Shown in pieces: positions 53,668 through 64,000 of a stretch of DNA of 64,000 nucleotides (the stretch's first letter is position 1; each line of letters starts with the position of its first letter). A model generated the notes under the pieces. That model was not told the origin of the DNA and ran no database searches. It was given only the letters and a program-made list of their open reading frames with translations. A program made the position numbers and the translations under genes. This DNA is from Capra hircus (lineage: Eukaryota > Chordata > Mammalia > Artiodactyla > Bovidae): assembly GCF_001704415.2 (NCBI RefSeq), contig NC_030808.1:80816594-80880593 (forward strand), written 5' to 3'.

Positions 53668-54960
53668 GATACATAGTGCCTATTCTATGCCAGGTACTGC
53701 TCTAGGATTACTGGAGGGGGAAAAATAGATAGAAATGTGTGCTCTCAAGGATCTTACATCTGGGGAAGGGAGCAAAAAAATGAAACAAATAAATGATAGC
53801 ATTTTTTAGATAATGTTGAGTAACTTATGGAGAGAAATTTAAGCAGAGAGGGGATATGATGAGTGATGGGGGGGGCTTGCAATTTTAAATAGGAAGATCA
53901 TGGAAGACCTCACAGTTGAGCAAAGACTTGACAATAGATAAAGAGCCAGATGGTTATCTGAAGGAAAAGCATGCAGACAGAGGGAAGAGCAAAACCCCGA
54001 AACTTTAAACATGCTTGGACTATTTATGGAATAGCAAGGCCTGTGAAACAGGGTCAGAAGGGGTGAGACAGGGCACAGTAAGAAAGCTGAAAAAGTAACT
54101 GGGGGTGGTGGGTATCATCTGGGGTCCTGTAGGTTTTTTTAAGGACTCTGGCATTTACTCTGTTAATGTTTAGCTGTTAGAAATTTTAAGCAGAGAAGTG
54201 ACATGATCTGACTTATATTTAAAAGGATCACTGGCTGCTGAGTTGAAATCAATTGTAGGAGAGTGAAGAAATACGCAAGACCAAGGAATAGGCTGTTGCA
54301 ATAATCCAGGTGGGGCGAGATGATGTTCTGGATCACAGCACATGGAGGTCATAATCTGGATTTATTTTTAAGATAGAGCCAATAGGTTTTGAATGTGCAG
54401 AGTGAGAAGAATGGAGTTACGACTCCAAAGCTCTGGGTCTGAGCACAAGGAAGTGTGAGGCGCCGTTCACTGAGATAGGAAAACCTGAGGAGGACAAATG
54501 CAGGGTGGGATAGGGGGAGGAGAGGCACTCTGTTTGGGACATAACTTTTGAGATGCCTATTAGAAATCCAAATGGGAATGTCGACTTGGATATACAAGTC
54601 TGGAGTCCAGGGAGAGATCCAGACTGGAAAGAGAAATTAAATGCCATCATTGTGGAGAGGGTATTTAAAACTGAGACTGGATGAGATCACTAAGGCAATA
54701 AGTCTAGATAGAAAAAAGAAAGCCTGGAGACACCAAGATTAAGAGGTTGGGGAAATGAAGAACCATCAGAAGAGACTGCAAAAGAGTGGCTGGTGAAGTA
54801 GGGATAACCAGGAGGGTATTTCCAGGAGGCAGGAGATCAGCTACAGCAGGTGCTTCTGATGTGTCAGGCACGGTGAGGATGGGGACTGAGTTGACAACAC
54901 GGAGGTCATGGGTCACTTGCACAGGCCTTTTCTATGGAGTAAGAGAGATAATAGAGAGAG
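53668..54960 (-). repeat. Long L2 LINE relic (antisense)
   Basis: Begins with the reversed L2 end (CTATGCCAGGTACTGCTCTA) and continues ~1.3 kb. Read on the minus strand it contains the worn ORF2 phrase SDHVTSLLK near 54190. Many stops; no function. Confidence 0.78.
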
Positions 54961-55082
54961 CTGATTGATGCTACTAGAGAGACAAAGGAGGCTTGCATTT
55001 AGTCTCAGTTGGGGGCAGAGATCTAAAAAAGCTCCATTGATTCCAAAATCCTGGGTTTGAGTTCAGCCCAGTCTCTCTCACT

Positions 55083-55208
55083 GCTGCTGCTGCTAAGTCG
55101 CTTCAGTTGTGTCCGACTCTCTGCGACCCCATAGATGGCAGCCCACCAGGCTCCCCCGTCCCTGGGATTCTCCAGGCAAGAACACTGGAGTGGGTTGCCA
55201 TTTCCTTC
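55083..55208 (-). repeat. Bov-A SINE with perfect 16-bp duplication
   Basis: Antisense monomeric Bov-A. CCCAGTCTCTCTCACT occurs at 55067-55082 and 55209-55224 without a mismatch. Confidence 0.92.
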
Positions 55209-56089
55209 CCCAGTCTCTCTCACTAAGCCCTTCCATTCTCAAACTCTCAAAATCTGAGAGGCTTAGGAATCCTGGCCAGTATCCTGCCCAGAAGGTATAG
55301 GGTGAGCCATTTGAGGATAAAAGAGAAGAGATGAAGATGCTGTTACCAACACCTTTCCCATCCCAATGGGACTCTATTCTTGTTTTGTGCTCTTAAATTT
55401 CTTTTTCTGAAATGTTAAGTGTTTTTTTAAATAACTTTTCATATTACACAATTAGCATATGTTCCTTGTAGAAAAACAGAAAAAAACCATAGCCCAAATT
55501 TAAAACTACTCTGAAAACTCAACATGGAGACCATAGCTAACACTTTACATCTTTTCAGACGGCTTTTCTCTGTAATGTTATTCAAATGGAAAATGTGGCT
55601 ATACCATATATTATACAGTTTTGAAATTTATTTTTAACCATATATTTTAAACATCCTTCCATATCATGAAATATTCTCTTATAATTCCTGACCACATCCT
55701 ATCCCTAAGTTCACAAGTCTTACGACATATGTAAGCAATCCCCTTCACTGGAGATTAAGGCACCACAAATATATATCCAAAAGCAAGCCAAGTGATGTCC
55801 ATCCCTCAAAATCAAATTAACAAAAAATAATAATTTGAGCTTTTCCTAGTGTTCCCAATTAGCAGCCAACTCCTATTAATTTTATCTTCTATTAATAAAT
55901 ATTTCTCAAGTCCATCTCCATCGTCACTGTCATAATCAATTCACCATCACCTCTCACCTGCACTTTTGCTGGCACCGCTTAACAGTTCTTACCACATCTA
56001 CTGCTATCCCATTCCCACTCTTCTCCATATTATAGTCAGTGATTTTTTTTTTTTAGCCCAACTCATTCCCTTTCTTGAGACTTTAATGA

Positions 56090-56770
56090 CACCCACTGGA
56101 ATACCTAAAATTTAAAAAGACTAACCATATAAAATGTTGGCAAGTATGCAGTGCTGGTAGGACTGTAAAATGGTACAGCCACTCTGAATATCTGTTTGAT
56201 AATTCCTTTTTTTCTAGAAACAAGTAATATTTTGAGTTGGTAAAATGCTTTTTTGAACACACATTTCTGGTATCTGGGACAGAGAACCAAATATCCATCT
56301 TTGTGCAACTCCTGCAGCTTGGTTTCCTCTATACCACCTCTCTTACCTAAGTATTAAAAACATTTGACATTGTTCTTCTACGTCTTCACAACACACCCCT
56401 GTGCGGTAAGTAGTATTGACCCCATTCTACAGAAGGGGAAGTCGAGGTACAGAAAGATTTAGTGCCTCCTCGAAAGCCTCGTGGCATGGCGTGATGTGGC
56501 AGCACTTCAATGTTTGGCAATTTCTTATCAAAATAAACATGCATCTACTCTATGATCCAGCAATTTCAACCTAAAGTATTTATGCAAGAGAGAGATAAAT
56601 ATGTGTTCACAAAAAGACCTTTGCAAGAACATCTGTGTAAGCTTTATTCCCAATAGCTATCAAAATAACCCAAATGTCCACCAACAGGAGTGGTATCCAT
56701 ATCCATACCACAAAATACTACTCAACAATTAGAAAGAATGAACCATGATATTCTTAGTTGTAGCAAGGTA
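56090..56770 (+). repeat. Ancient L1 relic (two pieces)
   Basis: Sense L1 ORF2 end: CACTGGAATACC to AGTGCTGGTAGGACTG (to ~56215), then CCAATAGCTATCAAAATAAC and CCAAATGTCCACCAACAGG (56525-56770). Confidence 0.75.
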
Positions 56771-56864
56771 GCAAGGGATAAGTGGTAGCAAGGGATGGGT
56801 GGGCATTTTATTTCATGCTAATTTCCCCCCCAAAAAATATCTGTAGTCATTTCTTGGGATAAAA

Positions 56865-57545
56865 CCAAAATCCTTAACTTGGCCTTACAAGACAAGTCCT
56901 TGCCTATCTCTTCAGCTCCACCCTACACCATTCACTCCCTTATGCTCTATGCTCCAGTGCCCTGGCCTTTTTCTGTACCTTGCTGCTTCTTGCTCCAGCC
57001 TTGATACAAACTGTTCCCCGGACCTGAAGTGTTACACTGTCTCTGCATGCTCAGTCCTTTGCGACCCCATGGACTGTAGCCTGCCAAGCTACATTTCCTC
57101 CTCAGGGGTATTTTCCTGACCTCGGGATCAAGCCCACGTTTCCTGCATTAGCAGGCAGATTCTTTACCACTGAGACACCTAGGAAGCCACACTGCCTCTG
57201 CATTCATCCCTAACCTCCACCTAGCTCAATCTCCACACACACTTTAATCTCACTTCTGAGGTCTCCCCAGAGGCAGACAATCAGCTAATCCTACAAACAA
57301 GTAAATAAGTTTAATTTCCTTGCCTTCCTAGATGTGTTCTTTTCTCCCATTATATACTTTCCAGCACTCATTATCTTTTTTTCACAGCACATCTCACAAT
57401 TCTTAATTATTCACTTATTTGAAAAATTAGTTAATCTTCCCCAATAGGCTGTAAATTTCATGAAGGCAGGACCATACAGTTTTGCTGCTTTCTCTCCAAC
57501 ATAGGTGATTTTAAAACATCTGTTAAACAAGTAAGCACTGTAAGG
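56865..57545 (+). repeat. L2 LINE relic split by a SINE
   Basis: Sense L2 ORF2 C-terminal region (CTTGGCCTTACAAGACAAG) to the tail (CATGAAGGCAGGACCATACA), interrupted at 57049-57188. Confidence 0.78.
57049..57188 (-). repeat. Bov-tA SINE nested in L2
   Basis: Antisense SINE with flanks ACACTGTCTCTGCAT (57034-57048) and ACACTGCCTCTGCAT (57189-57203), one mismatch. Confidence 0.9.
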
Positions 57546-58004
57546 TGTATATTTATTCATTTATGACTTTCAGGATAATTTCTTAGATGGATTGTTTGGG
57601 CAAAGGGTAGAGACAGTTGAAGGATTTTCATATGTACTGCAAAAGGCTCACCAAAATTATTAATTTGTATTTGTATCAGTAGGAGACTACTTGGTTCTCA
57701 CAACCTTTGTCCACACTGGGCATTATTTACATTTACACGTCTATTTGCCATTCCTATCTGTTCATTATTTATTAAAATATTATTTATTGAGTACCTATTA
57801 CATATCAGTTACCAAGCTGAGTGAATTAGATCAGTAGTTTTTATATTTTTTGTTTATACATCCTATAAAAGAATTTTGAAAAGCAAGGTAGCCTTTAGCA
57901 TTATTTTAAGTTAACATTTAAAATTTCCATCATATTATTAAAAGTTGAAAATACATAATTTTCAGTATATTGTAAGTTCTGACATTTTGAAGTGTAATTA
58001 TTTG

Positions 58005-61000
58005 CATTTAACCACAGCCTTGTCTAACTCAATGAAACTATGAGCCATGCTGTGTAGGGCCACCCAAGTCAGGTCATGGTGGAAAGGTCTGACAGAATGT
58101 GGTCCACTGGAGAAGGGACTGGCAAACCACTTCAGTATTCCTGCCTTGAGAACACCATGAACAGTATGAAAAGGCAAGAAGATAAGACACTGAAAGAGGA
58201 ACTCCCCAGGTCGGTAGGTGCCCAATATGCTACTGGAGATCAGTGGAGAAATAACTCCAGAAAGAATGAAGGAATGGAGCCAAAACAAAAACAACACCCA
58301 GTTGTGGATGTGACTGGTGATGAAAGCAAGGTCCGATGCTGTAAAGAGCAATATTGCACAGGAACCTGAAATGTCAGGTCCATGAATCAAGGCAAACTGG
58401 AAGTGATCAAACAGGAGATGGCAAGAGTGAACGTTGACATTCTAGGAATCAGCGAACTAAAATGGACTGGAATGGGTGAATTTAATTCAGATGACCATTA
58501 TATCTACTACTGTGGGCAAGAATCTCTTAGAAGAAATGGAGTAGCCATCATAGTCAAGAAAAGATTCGGAAATGCAGTACTTGGATGCAGTCTCAAAAAC
58601 GAAAGAATGATCTCCATTCATTTCTAAGGCAAACCATTCAATGTCACAGTAATCCAAGTCTATGCCCCGACCAGCAATGCTGAAGAAGCTGCAGTTGAAC
58701 GGTTCTAGGAAGACCTACAAGACCTTCTAGAATTAACACCCAAAAAAGATATCCTTTTCATTATAGGGGATTGGAATACAAATGCAGGAAGTCAAAAAAT
58801 ACCTGGAGTAACAGACAAATTTGGCCTTGGAGTACAGAATGAAGCAAGGCAAAGGCTAATAAAATTCTGCCAAGAGAACGCACTGGTCATAGCAAACACC
58901 CTCTTCCAACAACACAAGGGAAGACTCTACACATGGACATCACTTTGCAGCCAAAGATGGAGAAGCTCTATACAGTCAGCTAAAACAAGACCAGGAGCTG
59001 ACTGTGGCTCAGATCATGAACTCCTTATTGCCAAATCCAGACTGAAATTGAAGAAAGTAGGGAAAACCAATAGACCATTCAGGTATGACCTAACAAATCC
59101 CTAACAATTAAACAGTGGAGGTGATAAACAGATTTAAGGCACTAGATCTGATAGGGTGCCTGATGAACTATGGACAGAGGTTCGTGACATTGTATGGGAG
59201 ACAGGGAGCAAGACCATCTCCAAGAAAAAGAAATGCAAAACAGCAAAATAGCTGTCTGGGGAGGCCTTACAAATAGCTGTGAGTAGAAGAGAAGCCAAAA
59301 GCAAAGGAGAAAAGGAAAGATATAAGCATCTGAATGCAGAGTTCCAAAGAATAGCAAGGAGAGATGAGAAAGCCTTCCTCAGTCATCAATGCAAAGAAAT
59401 AGAGGAAAACAATAAAATGGCAAAGACTAGAGATCTCTTCAAGAACATTAGAGACACTAAGGGAACATTTTATGCACATATGAGCACAATAAAGGACAGA
59501 AATGGTATGGACCTAACAGAAGCAGAAGATGTTAAGAAAAGGTGGAAAGAATACACAGAATAACTGTACAAATAAGACTTTCACAACCCAGCTAATCACA
59601 CACGATGGTGCGATCACTCACCTAGAGCCAGACATCCTGAAATGTGAAGTCAAGTGGGCCTTAGGAAGCATTACTACAAACAAAGCTAGTGGAAGTGATG
59701 GAATTCAGTTGAGCTATTTCAATTCCTGAAAGATGATGCTGTGAAAGTGCTGCACTCAATATGCCAACAAATTTGGAAAACTCAGCAGTGGCCACGGGAC
59801 TGGAAAAGGTCAGTTTTCGTTCCAATCCCAAAGAAAGGCAATGCTAAAGAATGCTCTAACTACCGCACAACTGTACTCATCTCACAGGCTAGCAAAGTAA
59901 TGCTCAAAATTCTCCAAGCCAGGCTTCAACAGTTTGTGAACCATGAACTTTCAGATGTTCAAGCTGGTTTTAGAAAAGGCAGAGGAATCAGAGATCAAAT
60001 TGCCAACATCCGCTGGATCATGGAAAAAGCAAGAGAGTTCCAGAAAAACATCTATTTCTGCTTTATTGACTATGCCAAAGCCTTTGACTGTGTGGATCAC
60101 AATAAACTATGGAAAATTCTGAAAGAGATGGGCCTACCAGACCACTTGACCTGCCTCTTGAGAAAGATGCAGGTCAGGAAGCAACAGTTAGAACTGGACA
60201 TGGAACAACGGATTGGTTCCAAATAGGAAGAGGAGTATGTCAAGGGTGCATATTGTCACTGTGCTTCTTTAACTTATATGCAGAGTACATCATGAGAAAT
60301 GCTGGGCTGGATGAAGCACAAATTGGAATCAAGATTGCTGGGAGAAATATCAATAACCTCAGATATGCAGATGACACCACCCTTATGGCAAAAAGTGAAG
60401 AAGAACTAAAGAGTCTCTTGATGAAAGTGAAAGTGGAGAGTGAAAAGTTTGGCTTAAAGCTCAACATTCAGAAAAAAAGATCATGGCATCCAGTCCCATC
60501 ACTTCATAGCAACTAGATGGAGAAACAGTGGAAACAGTGGCAAACTTTATTTTTGGGGGCTCCAAATCACTGCAGATGGTGACTGCAGCCATGAAATTAA
60601 AAGACGCCTACTCCTTGGAAGAAAAGTTATGACCAATCTAGACAGCATATTAAAAAGCAGTGACATTACTTTGCCAACAAAGGTCTATCTATTTAAGGCT
60701 ATGGTTTTTCCAGTGGTCATGTATGGATGTGAGAGTTGGACTATAAAGAAAGCTGAGTGCCGAAGAATTGATGCTTTTGAACTGTGGTGTTGGAGAAGAC
60801 TCTTGAGAGTCCCTTGGACTGCAAGGAGATCAGTCCTGGGTGTTCACTGGAAGGACTGATGCTGAAGCTGAAACTCCAATACTTTGGCCACCTCATGCAA
60901 AGAGTTGACTCATTGGAAAAGACCTTGATGCTGAGAGGGATTGGGGGCAGGAGGAGAAGGGGATGACAGAGGATGAGATGGTTGGATGGCATCACTGACT

Positions 61001-61108
61001 CAATGGACATGAGTTTGAGTGAACTCCAGAAGTTGCTGATGGACAGGGAGGCCTGGTGTGCTGCAGTCATGGGGTGGCAAAGAGTCAGACATGACTGACC
61101 AACGGAAC
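58005..61108 (+). mobile_element. Nearly complete but inactive BovB (RTE) LINE
   Basis: About 3.1 kb in sense. The order is: apurinic endonuclease region (LGISELKWTGMGEF near 58441; GSDHELL at 59006), linker (RREAKSKGEKERY near 59285), reverse transcriptase (IDYAKAFDCVDH near 60066; catalytic YADD at 60364-60375) and the C-terminal zone (ELWCWRRLLRVPW near 60780). It is dead: TGA at 58367-58369 in place of Trp, TAA at 58625-58627 in place of Gln, a ~43-bp loss at 58943/58944 in the endonuclease, a small deletion near 60168 and another at about 60829. The 5' limit is approximate. Confidence 0.9.
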
Positions 61109-61111
61109 TGA

Positions 61112-61275
61112 GCACAGGGTCAATCCCTTGGTCAGGAAGATCCGATCGCCTGGAGAAGGAAATGGCAACCCACTCTAGTATTCTTGCCTGGGAAATCCTA
61201 TGGGCAGAGGAGCCTGGTGGCCTACAGTCCAGGGGGTCACAAAAAGTTGGACAAAACTGAACAACTGAGCACACA
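61112..61275 (+). repeat. Bov-A SINE fragment
   Basis: GGGTCAATCCCTTGGTCAGG onward, lacking the tRNA head, tail CAAAACTGAACAACTGAGCA; directly follows the BovB end. Confidence 0.88.
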
Positions 61276-61802
61276 TTTCATACCTGGTATACGACACACT
61301 AAATAATTCCCTTTGGCGGTAAGCCTTTACAAGTTAAAAAATTATGCTGTATAAAGTGATTACTACAATTATTAGTTCATAACTGATCAAAACAGCATAA
61401 ATATATAGCCAAATCTGATATGTAATTATGAAACATAAAAAGTAAAAATTTGTCAGAAAAGAAAAACTCTCAGTGATCTTATTGGGATAGAAGTGTTATT
61501 GTTTTTTCCATTTCTTCACTTCAAGAATGAGACATGGTTTAACATCGGTTCTGTTCCTAATTTTCGATTTAAAGTAAATGCTAAGAAATATCATGTGACA
61601 GAAAGTGCTAGCTGTCCACCAAAACAAGTTTTCTTCTTCCTTGGTAAGAAGATTGCAGGCAGACAAGTGGCTAGACTACATTTCCCAGTATCCCTTGTAG
61701 TGGGCTAGGCCAGTTATCAATGTATTACCTCTCAGCTCAAATTTATCCTTTTTGTTTGCTCTGTGAAACAGATCTGGGCCCTTTAAACATCTTTCCTTTC
61801 TT

Positions 61803-63891
61803 TTTTTTTAATTTTATTTTTTTTAATAATCATTTATTTATTTATTTAAATTTTAAAATCTTTAATTCTTACATGCATTCCCAAACGTGAACCCCCCTCC
61901 CACCTCCCTCCCCATAACATCTCTCTGGGTCATCCCCATGCACCAGCCCCAAGCATGCTGTATCCTGCGTCAGACATAGACTGGCGATTCGATTCTTACA
62001 TGATAGTATACATGTTAGAATGCCATTCTCCCAAATCATCCCACCCTCTCCCTCTCCCTCTGAGTCCAAAAGTCCGTTATACACATCTGTGTCTTTTTTG
62101 CTGTCTTGCATACAGGGTCGTCATTGCCATCTTTCTAAATTCCATATATATGTGTTAGTATACTGCATTGGTGTTTTTCTTTCTGGCTTACTTCACTCTG
62201 TATAATCGGCTCCAGTTTCATCCATCTCATCAGAACTGATTCAAATGAATTCTTTTTAACGGCTGAGTAATACTCCATTGTGTATATGTACCACAGCTTT
62301 CTTATCCATTCATCTGCTGATGGACATCTAGGTTGTTTCCATGTCCAGGCTATTATAAACAGTGCTGCAATGAACATTGGAGTACATGTGTCTCTTTCAA
62401 TTCTGGTTTCCTCGGTGTGTATGCCCAGCAGTGGGATTGCTGGGTCATAAGGTAGTTCTATTTGCAATTTTTTAAGGAATCTCCACACTGTTCTCCAAAG
62501 TGGCTGTACTAGTTTGCATTCCCACCAACAGTGTAGGAGGGTTCCCTTTTCTCCACACCCTCTCCAGCATTTATTGCTTGCAGATTTTTGGATCGCAGCC
62601 ATTCTGACTGGTGTGAAGTGGGTACCTCATTGTGGTTTTGATTTGCATTTCTCTAATAATGAGTGATGTTGAGCATCTTTTCATGTGTTTGTTAGCCATC
62701 CGTATGTCTTCTTTGGAGAAATGTCTATTTAGTTCTTTGGCCCATTTTTTGATTGGGTCGTTTATTTTTCTGGAATTGAGCTGCATAAGTTGCTTGTATA
62801 TTTTTGAGATTAGTTGTTTGTCAGTTGCTTCATTTGCTATTATTTTCTCCCACTCAGAAGGCTGTCTTTTCACCTTGCTTATATTTTCCTTTGTTGTGCA
62901 GAAGCTTTTAATTTTAATCAGATCCCATTTGTTTATTTTTGCTTTTATTTCCAGAATTCTGGGAGGTGGATCATAGAGGATCCTGCTGTGAATTATGTCA
63001 GAGAGTGTTTTGCCTATGTTCTCCTTTAGGAGTTTTATAGTTTCTGGTCTTACATTTAGATCTTTAATCCATTTTGAGTTTATTTTTGTGTGCGGTGTTA
63101 GAAAGTGATCTAGTTTCATTCTTTTACAAGTGGTTAACCAGTTTTCCCAGCAGCACTTGTTAAAGAGATTGTCTTTACTCCATTGTATATTCTTGCCTCC
63201 TTTGTCAAAGATAAGATGTCCGTACGTGTGTGGATTTATCTCTGGGCTCTCTATTTTGTTCCATTGATCTATATGTCTGTCTTTGTGCCAGTACCATACT
63301 GTCTTGATGACTGTGGCTTTGTAGTAGAGCCTGAAGTCAGGCAAGTTGATTCCTCCAGTTCCATTCTTATTTCTCAAGATTGCTTTGGCAATTCAAGGTT
63401 TTTTATATTTCCATACAAATCTTGAAATTATTTGTTCTAGTTCTGTGAAAAATATGGCTGGTAGCTTGATAGGGATTGCATTGAATTTGTAAATTGCTTT
63501 GGGTAGTATACTCATTTTCACTATATTGATTCTTCCAATCCATGAACATGGTATATTTCTCCATCTATTAGTGTCATCTTTGATTTCTTTCATCAGTGTT
63601 TTATAGTTTCCTATATATAGGTCTTTAGTTTCTTTAGGTAGATATATTCCTAAGTATTTTATTCTTTTCGTTGCAATGGTGAATGGAATTGTTTCCTTAA
63701 TTTCTTTTTCTACTTTCTCATTATTAGTGTATAGGAATGCAAGGGATTTCTGTGTGTTGATTTTATATCCTGCAACTTTACTATATTCATTGATTAGCTC
63801 TAGTAATTTTCTGGTGGAGTCTTTAGGGTTTTCTATGTAGAGGATCATGTCATCTGCAAACAGTGAAAGTTTTACTTCTTTTCCAATTTGG
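61803..63891 (-). mobile_element. 5'-truncated bovine-type L1, with perfect target duplication
   Basis: Antisense L1 with poly(T) start, 3' UTR, and the last third of ORF2 running from 63891 down to about 62140. The minus strand shows FADDMILY (RT catalytic box, near 63850), GGINLPDFRLYYKA (near 63340) and LPYDPAIPLLGIH (near 62450). Flanking AACATCTTTCCTTTCTT at 61786-61802 and 63892-63908 is identical over 17 bp. Two lesions inactivate the frame: an Arg-to-stop change at 63393-63395 and a one-base insertion in the GGG at 62620-62622. It is 5'-truncated within the reverse transcriptase. Confidence 0.95.
62135..63891 (-). pseudogene. L1 ORF2 C-terminal remnant
   Basis: Three consecutive open blocks read from right to left: to 63393, 63377-62571 in the same frame, and 62602-62135 in another frame. 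They correspond to one ORF2 interrupted by one nonsense change and one frameshift. The last block has the Cys-rich motif (CWRGCGEKGTLLHCWWEC) and ends with YTMEYYSAVKKN and following residues. Endonuclease and most of the RT are absent. Confidence 0.92.
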
Positions 63892-63908
63892 AACATCTTT
63901 CCTTTCTT

Positions 63909-64000
63909 AGCTGGCACTGAATCTCTGTCGACAGAGGGCACTGGTGTGACATTAAAGGGGAAGAGGGTTTAATTCCTAGTTCCTGTGTGCAGTCTCTTGA
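63909..64000. other. Sequence after the L1 insertion
   Basis: Resumes the sequence present before 61786. Nothing recognisable in these 92 bases. Confidence 0.6.

Noticed and set aside
58076..60859. Several plus-strand frames (81-161 codons) that look like endonuclease and reverse transcriptase
   Set aside because: They are pieces of one decayed BovB, separated by stops and deletions; not separate host genes and not an intact element.
62632..63029. Plus-strand frames of 71-114 codons in the L1 region
   Set aside because: They are antisense to the L1 ORF2 remnant and lack start context, splice sites or similarity to proteins.
1..64000. CRISPR arrays, operons, prophage, toxin-antitoxin or defence systems
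   Set aside because: The window is mammalian nuclear DNA with spliced exons and SINE/LINE repeats; no regularly spaced short repeats or prokaryotic gene layout are present.

Overview
This is a stretch of ruminant (bovid) nuclear DNA. The evidence is dense BovB (RTE) LINEs, Bov-tA/Bov-A2 tRNA-derived SINEs, CHR-type SINEs and a bovine-type L1, on top of older mammalian relics (L2, MIR, L1M, MER5A, MER20). Cattle is the most likely source, but the sequence alone does not separate Bos from other bovids.

The window holds one recognisable protein-coding gene: the 3' part of ETV5 (ERM), a PEA3-subfamily ETS transcription factor, on the + strand. Eight coding exons were placed from reading frame, splice sites and protein identity: 19660-19789, 20691-20981, 32898-33157, 35428-35484, 40305-40373, 40528-40697, 45296-45397 and 48434-48655 (stop TAA at 48653-48655). 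A ~2.25 kb 3' UTR follows, with an AATAAA at 50884-50889. All introns in the window are GT-AG and every split codon closes correctly. Joined, the exons encode 433 residues. If the missing N-terminus has 77 residues, as in human, the protein is 510 residues long. The promoter and first coding exons lie upstream of the window: no match to them was found in 1-19659, which reads as intron.

Layout: 1-19659 is 5' intron, with the first 6.5 kb poor in ruminant repeats. 19660-20981 holds two exons close together. 20982-32897 is an 11.9 kb repeat-rich intron. 32898-40697 holds four exons whose introns carry antisense BovB fragments. 40698-45295 is an intron with a ~3 kb repeat-poor, TAAT-rich stretch. 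45296-50910 holds the last two exons and the 3' UTR. 50911-64000 is gene-free and repeat-filled: an antisense L2, a nearly complete but dead BovB, and a 5'-truncated L1 bounded by a perfect 17-bp duplication.

Functionally, exon 19660 carries the end of the acidic activation region and a SUMO motif, the middle exons the proline-rich regulatory region with two more SUMO motifs, and the exons from 40528 to 48655 the ETS DNA-binding domain (GGAA/T core) and the C-terminal tail. I found no CRISPR array, operon, phage, tRNA or rRNA gene, and no undescribed system. The points most worth following are the repeat-poor intronic stretches that may be enhancers, the exon-phase pattern, the orientation of the retroelements and two inverted repeats.
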